A DNA stretch of 64,000 nucleotides from Pyxicephalus adspersus (GCF_032062135.1 NC_092858.1:124362846-124426845), one strand, 5' to 3'; shown: positions 1 through 14,195, counted from the stretch's first letter. Numbers and translations are program-made. Notes: generated by a model not told the origin, from the letters alone.

Positions 1-1952
1 AAATTTTACAAATAGTGTTTTGTTTGCCTGTATTATCTACATTAGTTTTTAATTTTAAGTCAATTTGTATTTCATTGAAAACTGTAGCTGGCACAAGATT
101 GTACGATTGTTAATATTTTTTTTTTGGTATGCCAGTTCTGGATGGTTTTCAGGCTTCTTTCCCTCCTCCTTTAGTCATAGGGAAAACATCAAAGGATATC
201 TTAAGATAAGGACCAAAACAATTATTATAATTGTACTTTTAGAACAGTCTATCAAATGACCCCCCCAAAAAACATCTTCCCAAATCGTACCCTTACCTGC
301 CCTGCTTGGAGCCACTCCATCTTTTTTCTAGAATTCTGCCAGAGCAGAAGGTTCTCCATTTTATATCTACCACTAGGACAAATAAAAGGTGGCATACCAT
401 AGCCATGGAATGCTTTCTATAGAAACTTGTTTCTCTTTGGGGGAAAAATATGCATTCAAAGATAACTGTTTTAAAAATACTGTTTATTACTAATTATTTA
501 GTAAACCAATATTAGAATGGTCCCTTTGCCTTGTAAGATGTTAGTAGATTGCAGCCAAATTAATTAAATAAATTAATGATACACAACAGCATGTTGTTTC
601 CAGTTCAACAAGTGTTTGTTCCAAAACAGAAGGTAGGATAAGTGCTCTACTAACATTCCAGCTGAAGAACACAGAAGCTACACATCCGAGAAAGAAATCA
701 CCTAAAGAAACTGATTCTTATAAAAAGTTTATGCGGAGGATATCAGCCATAGCGGTTGGGCTACAAACATTAAAGGTTTATGGTAGAATTGGAATAAACT
801 TCTTTGACATCTGTAAGCATCTACAGTTTCAGCAAGTGTAAAGGACATATTGCATTTTCTATATATCTATATTGAGATAAAGCCTATTACTATAATACAT
901 TTTTGACAGTGACTAAAAAACTTAAAAAAATAATATGTATAATAAAAGCATTGCGGTGAGCTTCACCATGCCCAGGAACTACTGTCAATGTCTTTCAATA
1001 TTTTAAGGCCTCATTATTAGTGGCCATTATTTTATGACTTAGCTTGTCTTTACTCATAATCTTTGCACTTACTTAACCTCCTCCTTTGTCATTAAATTAG
1101 TCACTAAAGTAGTAAAAACCTACCAAATAGCAATAATGCATTTACTCCTTGCATTAAACCTAGAATGGATTAACCCAGAAGACAAGGTAATGTTTACAGA
1201 CAGAATTACTGCATTTGCTTTGTTAAAACAATATTGTTGTAGCTTGGTGGAGATTCACCTTATGGAATTTAATAAGTTTCAGCTAAAACATTTTATTATT
1301 TGACTGCTACAAAACTTATTGACAATGAGATTACCCTAGAGAAACTTTTTCATCTACTTCAAAATTGCAGGTAAAAGAATAAAAAAATTAAGGATTTATA
1401 ACACAAACTTGCTCTAACTTGTATTTTCTACCCATGTGCAATGTACCTTTAAATTTGCTAGATTAAAAAAAAGTAATAGTAAGAGAGGATTTGAAGATAT
1501 TGCTTCAATTACATGTCTTTATTTTACATTTACAGAGAATACAAAAAATATTTGTTACCAAAATATATCCACTTAAGGAAAGAGTATACACTTTACATAC
1601 ACTTTAAACATTGTTATTATCCAACCATCATCAATGCCATCTGAAACATTTGTATTTATTTTTAAAGAAAAAAAAGACCAAAGTACTACAAAACAATGTC
1701 CAAAGAAAACATATGTTGTTCTTTTGTAAGATATAAAACCTAAAGTGAAATACCAAAATGGTAAAATGTTTTTTTTCTGTCTGTGTAGTTTTTGGACAGT
1801 TTCTCTCTTTCCAATTGTCCTGATCACCAGTGTCTCTGGTGAGGGTAAAATTCAAAATTTTTAGTAGGCACTAGAACAAAAACATAGGGGATAAATTATC
1901 AAACTGGGACACTTGTTTTTGTGACAACTAAAGGCCACACTTTTGATCTACG

Positions 1953-2276
1953 AATGAATAACATGGTAACTACAATGGAACACAGTGAAATATCTTACAG
2001 CAGCACTACAATATGGGCCTGGTTTATTAAAACTCTCCAATACTGGAGAAGATAGACTACCATGAGTAAACCTAGGTGATCCAGGAAAACCTGGAATGTT
2101 GTCTTCCGTTCTAGACTAGATCCATTACAGGTTTGTTGGATCACCTAGGTTCACCCATGATAGTCTGTCTTTTCCAATCTTGGAGAGCTTTATTTAATCA
2201 TACTGTTTTTAATCATATTGTTGTGCTGCCGTAAAATGTTTCACTGCCTCTCATTGTAGTTACCATATCATTCATG
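1953..2276. repeat. Long near-palindrome containing a fold-back repeat
   Basis: Two arms of about 155 nt face each other around 2110. The outer left arm (ATGAATAACATGGTAAC) returns on the right as GTTACCATATCATTCAT, and the inner arms carry the dispersed GATTTATTAAAGCTCTCCA family (2014-2200). Arm identity is roughly 80% by eye. Confidence 0.75.
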
Positions 2277-2310
2277 TCCTGATGTATCCAAGAAACTTTG
2301 ATGAAGATTT

Positions 2311-2642
2311 TTAGGCCGCATACACACGTGCAATAATAGTCATTGGAAAGGATCTTTCACGATGCTTTCCAACGACTAGCACTGCACGATGCATGAACGA
2401 GTGCTGTACATACAGCACCATTCTCCTTTATGGAGAGGGAAAGAGGAGAAAGATGGAGCGGCACCCTGCTGCACGCTCTCCTCTCCACTTCCATTAGGAT
2501 CGTTAGTTGTCCATCATCCGTGGATCCGCTAGGATGGTCATTCAGACAATGGACAACTGGCGCTGTACACACGCCAAATTCTCGCTCGATATCAGCCCTG
2601 AGCTGATTATTGGATGAGAATCGTTGGACCTGTGTAGCTTTA
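2311..2642. mobile_element. Harbinger-type MITE, older copy
   Basis: The termini GGCCGCATACACAC and GTGTAGCT are related to those of two younger copies at 15.5 and 31.4 kb. The element is flanked by TTA on both sides (2311-2313, 2640-2642), the 3-bp duplication of PIF/Harbinger transposons. A minus-strand frame inside it is not a gene. Confidence 0.75.
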
Positions 2643-4544
2643 GACACAGTAGTAGTTAAGATTTTAGATATCAAAATACAATACTGGAAAAATTATGATA
2701 AAACAAAAAAACCTATTGCTTTGTCTCAGAACAATATCAAAGCCTGGGGAAAGTACTGGTTGCTTTTAATTAAATAGTTGACTAAGCATCAGGGAACCTT
2801 TTATTTAAAGACTGATTTTTAGTAGGGAACTAGAGAGTAGAGAACAACCATGTTCCATTTCAGTTTCTATCTGTGCCTTTATCAAGAAATACCCTCTCCA
2901 TTTTTCTGGTAACCATCGTTAGGGGGACAAAAAATGCTAGGAAATCCAAACTTGTAAAGTGGTAAATAGAATGGGGAACAAGGGGAAATACTCTAATGGA
3001 AACATATTTTTCAGTTAAATTTTAGAATAGTATGGGAACAAAACAATTCTTCTCACTGAGTATGCTCCCTATGCAACAATGCACCAAATTCTGTACATTG
3101 GTTACAAATTGTAATTGTGTTAAAAAGTATCTATAGAAAATCTTTATTTTACATTTTGAAGTATGGAGATTGGGATATTAACCCTGTGAATCATCCCTAT
3201 GTTCACCAGGAAAAAACTATTACGAAACTAAAACTTTAACAGCTGTCACCAGAAAAGAAGGCAAGGGACACCCTTCCAATAGTAGAGATTGACAAAAGAT
3301 GGAGTGTTTATCTTAACCCACTGTGCCATGACTGATAGCACCCTGACACTCTTCTCTCCAGGGTCAAAATGAGTGCAGGGGTTTCTTCATCGTCATATAT
3401 AAGGAAGGAGCAGCATTGGGGGCAAGTGGATTAGAAACAAAAGAGGTTGGGACCAGTTGTCACAAATGTTAAACCCTTGGTAACGTTAAGTACTCTATGA
3501 TACATAAACTCTTTGAGAGGAACTAAATTCTGGAAACTGTTCAAAAATGGTCAGGAAAAAGATAAAGATAGCTAAAGTCTAGACATTGGTATTAACTGTG
3601 GTCTATCTTGAGCTGATCAGTCTCCCAATGTCTTGTTCTGCAATATGTTTTGTGTTAAACCTGCAGGTACTGCATTGCTGACGCATCTCCATGTATAAGG
3701 AAGTACAGTGCTGTTTTTAAGGAGGAATTTAAGGTAAAAAGAACATTTTTCTAAGTACTGCTTAGTCACAACTAACATTCCTAAAAGTTCCTTTTAATAC
3801 AGCAAATCTTTACTTCAGGTCCACAATAATACATTAAATGTAATTTTCTTCCTTCACTATAATCCTGTAAGAGGCTTACACAGCAGATATCAGAACATTA
3901 AAAAATAGAAAAAAATGCCTTGCTTTATACTGTGCAGAATGTAATAAACATTTACCAAACAAAGACAAAAACACCGGTTCAGCCCCCTAGACCTCCACAG
4001 CTCAGGAACAGTAATTTAATTTGTTCATTCTAGACTTAAAGAATAGGCACTGCCAAGTTAATGCAATAAGAATATATGTTACACCTGAAGCTGACCATAT
4101 GTATAAAAGGTCTTTCTTTCAAAAGGGGTTAACTATTGGATATAGACACACAGTCACATGTTACCGGAGTATTTTTACTTTTCTGTTTGTAATCTCTTCC
4201 TGCCAGGAGATGATGCACTTGTGGGTGTGAATCCCTGCAATTCTTAAAGAGTAGGAGTTTGTAATTTTGTTCCATAAAAAAGTTCCTTAGCCCACGGCTA
4301 GGCAAGAAGAGGATACAGTACACAATTTATATATTCTTTTTAACCGATGGTGCTGTAAAAATAGGACACATAATGTAATTTAGATACCACCAATGACAGT
4401 CAAATACTAATTTTTTTTTATTTGTCCTCTACATGTATTACATTATAACTATAGTTTTCCACACTGCAGCTGTTCCATGGGAAAAAGCTGGTAGGTCTTC
4501 AGACATTGGTATCTATGAAGTACCCTTGTATTGTTACAGTAACT

Positions 4545-4830
4545 TTTTACTCCTGAGGAACCGTTAAAATATTTTTCAGGAGTCGGGGAACCTCTTCTAT
4601 AATCAATTGATGGGAACAATGTTATTTGCATTGGTTGCCAATGGGAAGAACTCCCTCCCCATACATTAGTGGGCAGAATGCCAGCTTTACAGACAGCTAA
4701 ATTGGTCCTTGGTTTCATGCAATTGGCTCTGCTAAGTGGCGTTGGCCCCAGAACAATGCAGGCCCCATCTTATTGGAGGTTAGTCAGCCACAGCTCAAGG
4801 AACCGCTGCAGGAACCCTAGCAAGCATTGG
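4545..4830. mobile_element. Degraded hAT-like (Charlie-type) fragment
   Basis: The stretch GGGGAACCTCTTCTATAAT, the segment around the cattagtgg phrase and TTTACAGACAGCTAAA match the better preserved element starting at 14531. Termini are not clear. Confidence 0.5.
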
Positions 4831-5149
4831 TCTTCCCATTTGGGACATTGCAAGACAGCAATTAGGATGCCTCACAGTTGTTAACTCTTCTACCCAACTT
4901 CAAAAGCTACAAAGATTGGTCTATGATTTAGGTTGAGTCCTACTTTATTAAATTTAGCATATTATATTGCATAGAGACTGCACCATAATGCAAAATAAAT
5001 TTGTAATTTGGCATTCATCGAAGCAGTCTCTACTCCACTTAGATGTATTTTGTTGAAATAGAATTAGCGAACTAATAGGACTTCAGTATTGACATGTTGG
5101 TCTTAAGTGCTGGGGATCATAGCATGGTAGGAGAACAGAGGTATGCTTA

Positions 5150-5340
5150 CATATGTGAAGGGTAATATTAGGGTTATTGGTAGGGTTACAGGTAGGTGAG
5201 TATGGAGGTTAGGTGTCAGTGTGAAAATTATTATCAAGGTTGGGTTTACTGAGTGGGTAAAAGATATAAAGCTTAGGGTTATGTAGTGGGTTAGCGTAAG
5301 GACTAATATTAAGGCTAAATGGACAGTCAGACATCTAAGT
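5150..5340. repeat. Degenerate telomere-like G-strand tract, left part
   Basis: Repeated variants of TTAGGGTTA, GGTAGGGTT and GGTTAGGTG occur on the plus strand. The tract resumes after the hAT insertion at 6103. Confidence 0.55.
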
Positions 5341-5433
5341 CTATCTATTTAAGTTTTTTGGCTGATTCAGTTTGCTCAGAATAGTAAAACAAACATTATT
5401 GTTGCATGAAGGCAAATTGTTTTTGAATTGACC

Positions 5434-6102
5434 CCTTAAAGCAGGGGTGTCAAACTCTAGCCCCCGGGGACAAATCGTCCCCCAACGTCCTTTTTTTTGG
5501 CCCCTAAAGGAATCCTAAATATGAACTGCAGCTGGCTCACCACTGCATCTATGGACCAGCGGGCTCTCTGCCTATGCGTGGTCCCGCATCGGACTGTTTT
5601 ATAGACTCAGGTTATACTGGGAGTTTTAGTAGCGGCACTTTTTCAATGAAGAGGGAGTTCCAGCAGCGGGCCACTCATAAGATTTAGCTCCGCAATGGCC
5701 ACTTCCAGCACTCCCCCTCAGCTGTACTTTTTCTTGCTACTCCAGGGCATTAACTTGAATAGTTGAATTTTCAGAAAAGAAAATTGTTACTATTATTGTT
5801 AGCCTGTGCAAAAAGGTTACCATTGAAATTTAACTCAGAAGGCTACAAATAGAGAAAGAGGCATGAGATTTTTTTCTTAAATAAAATTAAAAAAAAAATT
5901 AAGCCACTTTCTCTATTATTGGCTTGTTCCAAATTGAATGTGAAGCAAAATCTCTTTGTTTCCGTATGAAAAGGGTTTATATCTAATGAGAAGGAAAAAC
6001 TTCCTCAATTTTTTCAATAAATTTTAAGGTTGGCTCGCGACTTTGTTTACGTTTTTAATTTTGGCCCTCTGTGTATTTGAGTTTGACACCCCTGCCTTAG
6101 AG
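5434..6102. mobile_element. hAT-type non-autonomous element, 653 bp
   Basis: Inverted ends CAGGGGTGTCAAACTC and GTTTGACACCCCTG are flanked by 8-bp duplications CCTTAAAG and CCTTAGAG (7 of 8). Size and duplication length fit the hAT superfamily. A shorter relative lies at 50.5 kb. No transposase frame is seen. Confidence 0.85.
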
Positions 6103-6250
6103 GATTAGGGTTACAGGGAAGGTAATGGCCAGTTTTCATGTTATAGGAAAGGTTATTGTGAGGGTCAGGATTAAAGAAAGTATTAGTGGAAAAGTTAGCA
6201 CAAGAGTTAAGGTTAAAATGACAGGTAATATCAATAGGGTCTTAGGGTGG
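6103..6250. repeat. Degenerate telomere-like G-strand tract, right part
   Basis: It continues the tract at 5150 with variants such as GATTAGGGTTACAGGG and GAGTTAAGGTTAA. The hAT element at 5434-6102 appears to have split a single array. Confidence 0.5.
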
Positions 6251-8262
6251 AACATTACATTTTTTGTGATTTTCTGGTAATGAAAGCCAATTCATATGGT
6301 TATAGATTAGTGAAGCCAAACTAGTTTTTGTTATGGGACCACTACGGAACACATGGACCATGGGAATAGGTATTTCAAGGGCTTATTCACTGTCTTCTTT
6401 TTAACACAGTCTCTTTAATACCTCAGTGTTTTCTAGTGAGGATATGTTATGCATTAACAATACAATTGTAATGTAATTCTGCATTTTGGATTCATCTATG
6501 TACACTATAAACAGACAAAATGGAGAAATCGCTTTCTAAAAATATCTTTGCTTTGTAATATTATGGTAGGAAACTGTGTGTTTATTCCAGCCAGCTCTTA
6601 CTTCCTGAATACCACAATCATCTCAACACAAAGAAGTCCCCTTATTATGTAATTTCTTGTGTTTTAACTGCAAACAGTAATTTTACGGGTTCAAGCTAAA
6701 ACAAAAGTTGAATCAGTTCAGGAAACGTGAACTAATAGTTTTTTTTCTATTTTTACAAAATTATTTACCTGCATGTAAGATGATATTTATGAATAGAAAT
6801 GTGTTAAAGCACAATGAAAATTATTTTATTTTATATGCTGGGCATCAACTAGTTTCTGTATAGGGCACAATGAGAGTTTCACATTTATAGCCTATCTATC
6901 ATAAAGTGGTATGGCAGTATTAGTAACTTTTTTATAAAAATTGGGAGTTTTGGAAAGGACGTAGGTAGACATAACTACTACAGCTTAGGTCAGGATTTAT
7001 TCTTTTGTAGAACAGTTGTTTTGTTTTCTCTACCATTAACCTAGAATAATAAAAAAGGCCTGTGGATTTGTTGTTGCTTTTGATTACTATCACTGGATTA
7101 TGTAAAGTACAAGTCCACAGTACTGCTTTGGATTACAGATACAATACAGAACATATACAATAAAATGTTTGATATGGACTATTTTGCCAACATGCACAGC
7201 TTTAAGACATTCCAACAATGTTATTTGAAGACATGTCATTTCCATACTATACAATACAATAGGTTTTCCAAGTCAATTTGTAAGTGAATGAATTGTCGCA
7301 TTTAAAAGAATGGGACGAAAAATAATAAAAAAATAATAAAAAATCTATTTCCATATAAGGTAATAGGAAAGCAAAAACAGCCAGTTTGATGATGCCTAAA
7401 ATAGTCAAAAGTGGATTAAAATGGGGTCAAAACCTGGTCCTTTGCACATTTTAAGGAATTCTGAATGATCTCAGAAGCCAAAATAAAAGGAGACTGCACT
7501 TAAAAATAAGTTACATGTGTCCATCAACACAAGCCCAAAACACAGGCACAAATACTGCCAGAAGTGAATATAGAAAGTTGCTGCATGGGGGCCCTGGACC
7601 CTACTCAGTCACATGGGCTTCACGTAAGTTTGGCAGGGATCCCAATTCAGTTCTGCACAGGCACCTGCTATTGGTTACATCCACTGCTAAATATGGCCCC
7701 TACTGTTATGTGTAGCGTTGTTATTGTTGAGGATCCAGTCCATTCATTTAAGCTTAGTGATTTCTAAAACCCTTTTGTTGTCTTAGCATTTCATTTTCAG
7801 CTCTAACAGTAGCTGAAAAGAATATTGGAGCATGACCTGGAGGCTGCAGTAGATCATGTGACTGCCAAAAATTAAAAAGTATTTTTTAGAATTCCATTAC
7901 CATAATACCACATACCATATTGCTGCAACAGAAGAGAGTGATCATACCTTACAGGTAAGCTTTGAGATATGCTTTAATGGGACCCTGTTACCTATGTAAA
8001 AATTAAAAACAAGATCTACAAAAGAAGAGCATTAATTTAGTACTCATCTTTTCCATCTATCTATTCAGGAGTCCAATCAGGAATGCTTTTGTTCCATTCG
8101 TGGCCCCTCGGGACCAAGAAATGTGTCACATGTTGAAGATACTTTAGCCAGTTTAAATCTCCAAAATAGACATGGGTGGTGGGACAGGTGAATGGTTATG
8201 TTCTCCATTGACGTTTTTTTTTTATTTCGCTGATGGCATTACTTTAAACTAACACACTGGCT

Positions 8263-8469
8263 CTGTTTTTTTAAAGCTGTCCAAGGCTGGAGGGGATACA
8301 CTTTCAACAGTGAAGCTGGGGCATCAAGCAAACCTGGAATGGATCTTATCCAGGATTCAAAACATTTGCTAACAATTGGAAAAGCCTTTGATGAAATCCA
8401 CTCCAGGTTTCGTGGATCACCCAGCTTCACTGATGAAAATATTGTTGAAGTTTATTAAATCTGGCCCAA
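8263..8469. repeat. Dispersed fold-back repeat, copy 2
   Basis: This is a roughly 200-bp inverted repeat. The left arm has CCAAGGCTGGAGGGGATAC and CAAACCTGGAATGGAT; the right arm returns CCAGGTTTCGTGGATCACCC and ends TTTATTAAATCTGGCCCA. At least eight copies occur in the window. Confidence 0.8.
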
Positions 8470-10599
8470 TGTAACAATTTAACATAACTTTTCCTCCCAG
8501 AGCAGGCTATTCCCTTAAATATGAAAAAAAAGGAACGACATGACCGTGACAAACACTTGAGTGGCAGCTAAAGCTTTTATTATCAGTCACAGCCTGAAGT
8601 GCCCAAGGCATACAACCAGAGCACGTGTGTGTCTAGGAAGATGCACGTTCTGTCCTGTTCACTGTTTCGTTTGGAGTAAGAAGGTATCTGTTCAATCCTG
8701 CCAGGTATCAGGGATGTTATTTTATTACTAAGTAACCCTCGCTTAGTTATATTGTTAAACAGTATTAAAAAAATTCTAAGCCCCAACATGAGTTATTTTT
8801 AACATGGAAAAAGCCTGTGGGTTACAAATATGTAATACAATCACTGGATCACTGAGTCACATGCGGAAAGTTATTTGTCATAAGGTTAATTTTTGTGTAA
8901 AATGTAATAAAGCACAATGTTCAATTACAACATAGCGGCACATGGTAACAAAGAAAAAATATTTCTTATATGTTCAGAGTACAAAGATACATATTCATAA
9001 AACAGATTTGAGTTCATATTGCCTACCAGGTGTACTTGTATTTAAAATTTAAAAGGTATTTACTACTAATCAAGCCATAAATAGTGTAACCTTTTATTAA
9101 TGATACCTTTACAGACAATACAATTATTGAGTCAGTTCTTCAGAAATACACAAGCTGCAAATTCTTTTAAAAATGTTAAGTGGTGATAGTATTACTTTAT
9201 AGTGTTTATAAACTAAAATATACATACGTTTTGTCCCATATCCATTACCAATAAATATCATGATCATCAAGAATATTTTCCAGGATGTGCACACAAAATA
9301 AGGAAAGAACTAGGAATAAATACAAGGGCACTATATATAAAGAACCAAAAGCAAAATGATCTTCTGTGACATTTGGACACATATTTCAACTTTATCTCTT
9401 CTATGGAGTTTATTAGGTTCAGTAGCAGCCATCTGAAACTTCTTAATCCCTCATGATTTGGTAGACTGATGACAGCTGTAAGCAAAAGAACTGTCCAAAC
9501 CTCTCCAATTTACGTGAAAGGACGTTTCACGTTTAAGACAGTTATTAAGCCCAAAACAGAATGCTGAAGCTCCCCACAGGTCTGAAATGGCTCTAAGGGT
9601 AATATTTTTCTGTATGTAAAAGTGAATAGGAACCTCATGCTAAAATCATTTAAGGTAACAAGGGCCTGTAAAATGCTTTTTTGCTCACATGTGCATACAG
9701 GCATAACATATTTATTGAATCATATTCATATATTGTGTCCCCAAATCACAGAATAACCCAGTTGCATTACTTGAATATCAGGCGTTATAAATGCAATACA
9801 GTATTAAAGATTGATATGGGTTAAATATTTCACATACTGAGTTACATTCCCACAGATCATAACTTTAAATAAAACTAGGTAACTAACTGCAGTGGGAAGG
9901 CAGGACGTTTTTATTTTGAAACTATAATTGCAGGTTTGGGAGGCGCTGTGATTAAAGGTGTGGGATATTTGTGTTTGGGTGTTCTTAAAAAGGACATACT
10001 TATCTTTCCTTAAAAACCCACGCTGTAGTGATGACGCATTGAATAGTACAGATCTCACTGGTTACTTTCTGATGAATGAATGCTGCAGCATGGTCAAACG
10101 ACAAGTTGTACTTATAGAACTAAAAGAGTAATTATAAACTAAAGTAAATAAACATGTATTACTAATGGCTGCAGATTTTCCTGTATTGCTAAATGCAAAG
10201 TGTGGAGTTTATGTGACAAGTAAAAGAATAGTAGTATGACACATTTAAATTCATTCAGCTTGCTAACTGATTAAAAAAGTGCAGAGGAAAATATTAACCT
10301 GTGATAGCTGCTCTACAATACATCTAATTCATGCAATGAGGTTGATTTACTAAGTAAGGTAAAAGACAGTAAACCGAATGAGTTTGGTACATAAAATAAA
10401 GCTTTTTATTCAGCAACCATGCACTGTTTTTTAAAGGCTGCTTTTTAAAAGACTTCTTGCACAAGACTAGGTTTTTAAAGTGAAACTTCACCCTACTTAC
10501 TATCATTCCCTTTGCAAAGTGAACATATGAATAATAAAGTGAACGATCACTTTGCCAAACAAACAGCCTTATAAATGAACCCCATTGAGTACAATACTT

Positions 10600-11104
10600 T
10601 TTAAGTCTTTATTGACCCAAACAGCTGATAGCGGTAACTCTGAGCCACACTCGGAGTACCTAAAAATATAACGAATAAAGACTTGCCTTGTTCCATCGGC
10701 ATCCTCCAGTATCCTGTCTGTCTGATCCCATCCTCTGGCCACCTCCTCTTCCTCCAATCGGTCCCCCCGCCAATTCAGTTGCCGTCCCCAATGAAGTTGG
10801 TGCGTGCATCAGTGCGTGCGAGGGGGTGTGGCAGGAATTTCAAATTATTTTGTATTGGATTCAATAGGCAATAACTGCATTAAATCAATTATATATATAT
10901 ATATAGTATGTACAATTACAGGTTTCAGTATTTTTTATTTATTTATGCACCCTTGTTTTAACAGATTTCTGTGTTTTTTTTTTTGGAGTTTATTATTAAA
11001 TTCAATGTAATATATTGACATGATTTTGTGTTTCAAACTTTAATATATACTTTAATATACTCTGGATAATAATCCAGACAGCATTGAACCATCCAGGAGG
11101 TTAA
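10600..11104. mobile_element. TTAA-type MITE, diverged copy
   Basis: It shares GCGGTAAC, the inverted pair around CACTCGG, GGTGCGTGCATCAGTG and the CCAGGAGGTTAA end with the copy at 14778. The left end is uncertain. Flanking TTAA suggests a piggyBac-like mover. Confidence 0.6.
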
Positions 11105-11112
11105 TAAACAAT

Positions 11113-11168
11113 TACTGGTGTACTCTTTATGTACTGGTGTACTCTTTATCTACTGGTGTACTCTTTAG
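11113..11168. repeat. 19-bp tandem repeat, three copies
   Basis: The unit TACTGGTGTACTCTTTAT plus one variable base repeats three times with almost no differences. Confidence 0.9.
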
Positions 11169-12839
11169 GTTATGCAGAAAATCACAGACTTTTCAACAAG
11201 CTAAATGTACAAAGAATACTTTTTTTTTAAAAATACAGACCCATTTTGTTGGCCAGGTTTACTTTACTCTACAGATCAGTTTATTAGAGCATACATAGAA
11301 TAATTATTACAATGCATTGCACATTAAAAGAAGAAACAAAGAGGAAATGAAAATACTAGAAAATGTTCATACTACATTAATGCATGTATATATGTTTTAA
11401 AAATAAAGTTGTTTTTCATAAATAGCAAAATCATGTATTTCTGTTTTTCCAACTAAGAGCTGCAATGCTATTTTAAGTACTAATAAAACATGCAAGGAAA
11501 ATTTTGAAATAATTGTAATCATGACTCATTACTCTTTGGATCACTGTTCATCGCAGATGTGAGGAAACCTACCATGTGCTTCAAAAAAAGTTGCATTATT
11601 GTGTAACATTGATAAACTGATGACCAGAAAATTATATTTTTCCACTGCTTCCAAACTGACAGTGTAAAAAAAGGCCCTTTGACATTTGTTTCTTCAACAC
11701 AATTGTTCTTCATATAGTGTCCTCATATTCTTTTTATCTCTACAGTGGAGTATGCAGGCAACCCACAAATAATGATAATAAAGAAGAGGCAACAAAAGGT
11801 ATGAAGTTTCTATCTATTTGAGAATACAACATACTAGGTAACAGAAAATGCTACAAAACTGATAAAATAACAGGAAACCAATTTTATTTTTATTTTATAT
11901 GTCCACACCTGAGACTTACTTCTTGGCCCACACTGGGAGGTATTTTTAAATAACTGTGCAGGGAATAGCTCTTGATTAGCTTGGCCATGAAATCATGGGA
12001 AGTCATTCCTCACTAACTTAAAGGAATTAAACACAGTAAAGACATTTAATTTCTCTTATTAAAGAAATAGTAATTTGTCATAAACATACCCCACGTACCT
12101 ACCTCTAATCTTTACCTGTCAAAAAAAAAAGGCTGAAAAGTGGAAAAAAAGTGCAAATTAATATCAAACTCAGTTCCGTTTTGAAAAAGCTTTTCAGTTT
12201 CATACTGCACCTGTGCTCTTTTTGTTAACTACACTCAAATTCTTTGACCACTTTATCAGTGGTCTGATCCGTACAGGGGAAATGGTTGGCAGCTCTGGCC
12301 AGTGCACCCCCCCAGTGGGGTTCTTCTCCTGCGGGGGACCTGATGAACGCTACCCAAACAAGTAGTGGTGTTTTTCGAAAGGACAGAGTTACCCAGGGGC
12401 ATCTGCTATCACTACCACAGAGAATCTTCCAGTACCAACAACAGCCATCATTAAGCCAGACTACTGAGCGAAAATTCTTGAAAAGAGTCTCCTGAGCAAA
12501 TTATTCTAAGGAGTCTCTGAATGGGAATGCTTTAGAAAAACAGCTAAAATAACCCCTAACCAATACAATGAGAGGAGATACATATTACAGCCAAAAGAAA
12601 ATACTACAATTATTAATGAATATATAAAACAGTTCAGTTGTTAGATATAAAACATAATAAATCAAACACACCTAATCTTTTGATTTGTAATGTGCCCAAT
12701 TTATATACTGTATCCATCACTTTTTAGAATGGAACCTCTCCAATCGGGTTTAACCTTATTAATACAATGATAAAACAACTGACAAATCCATATGATGACA
12801 GACCCTAAAATGTTTTCTGGATAATTCTAACATGTCCAC

Positions 12840-13076
12840 TAATCCTGTAGCCTTCTTCTGATCATATGGTCCATAATATTGCAGTTCTGGCATTAGTTTT
12901 GTACGGGTAAACGACCATGATTGTTTGCCCCAAATGTGGAAATGGTTGACATTTTTCACATGTTTTGGGACTGTCCTTGGATAAAACAATTTTGTGGGTC
13001 TGTCACAAATTATGTCACTACTCACCTTCTTAACTTTGTGCCTTTGTGACCTGAATGGGCTTTAGTAGGTTTTTTA
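12840..13076 (+). mobile_element. L1-type LINE fragment (C-terminal ORF2)
   Basis: Translation gives CPKCGN and then, after one frameshift, DIFHMFWDCPWIKQF and NYVTTHLLNF before a stop. The CPxC..H..W.CP pattern is typical of the end of L1 ORF2. The copy is broken and short. Confidence 0.65.
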
Positions 13077-13569
13077 CCTTTTCATGGAACTTTAGTTACT
13101 AGAGCAGGCCGTAGCCTCGTCTCTATTATCCTTTATCTATTATTTATTATCTATAAACCTCCTCTCTATTATTGCTAAAAAAACAACCAAACAAAAATTG
13201 TAAGACTCAGACCCACCCACATTGGGGCTCTTTAAAGATAAATATATGCAAGTTTTTCAAATGGCTTCCTTAAACAAGGAAATATGTGCTGGACATTTTT
13301 TTTTAAAACCTGTGAGTCTTTATTTGATAGTTTTCTCATATCCATGAAACTAAATATTGTAGAGTCATTTGAACTCACATCTTGGTGCACCTTGAGAATG
13401 CTTGCTAATGACCCCCCATCTTCTTTGATTCTGTAAATACTTCCTGATGCCTTTTTAAGCTCATGCACAGAATGTTGTATTTAATGGTAAGACACAATAT
13501 CATTCCTGTGTTATACATTGCTCTCCAAGTATATTAGAGAAATACTTTGTTTATTGTACCTGTATTCTT

Positions 13570-14110
13570 TTCTCATCTGCTAAACAGAATTATTTAAAAT
13601 GAGAAGTATCTTTTTCCCCACTGGGCCATAAACAGGTTTGCAAGGCAAGGCCCATCCCTTGCCACTGTTGCTACTTCTTTGACCTGTAAACCTATAGTAC
13701 CAAAAGTAATATTTGGTCATAGCAAGCTGTAGAAGTGTCAGCATATAATCAATTTGTATGCCAGATAATTCTGACATTTTTTCGTATGCCCACCTAACAC
13801 CTTGCAGGGCATCAACAAGTTTAATATTTGTATACAATGATTCCGCATCAATTGTGACTAAAACATATCTTTAATATCCGCAATCTCAATTAAGTAACTA
13901 TTAACATATTTGCCATCAAAAAAATTGTTTTTTTGTTCCCTAGAGGTTGTATAAAAGTGTCCTGCTGTAGGTGAAACCTATATTTTATTTATTTCTCGAC
14001 TAAGATACCCTCTTAGTGTCCTCTTTTCACTGAATTCTTCAAATCCATTATATGAATTCTGATCAGGCCCTTTCTCAGCTTCTGATATGTGGATTCATCT
14101 CCCACCAATC
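13570..14110 (-). mobile_element. Penelope-like element, reverse transcriptase fragment
   Basis: On the minus strand, VTIDAESLYTNIK is followed by LTLLQLAMTKYYFWYYRF and TGQRSSNSGKGWALPCKPVYG. Penelope-like reverse transcriptases have the pattern D..SLYTNI ... LL...L..N.F.F ... G.AMG..AP.YA. Upstream remnants (FFDGKYVNSYL) lie in another frame, so the copy is decayed. Penelope elements are one known carrier of hammerhead ribozymes, relevant to the motifs in this window. Confidence 0.65.
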
Positions 14111-14195
14111 TGTTTATTTCTTACTAATAACCTTTTCTGTCTAGTTTTAGCTTTTTTTTTTTTGCTGGTTTAATCGTATATTTACCTGGCTGAAA

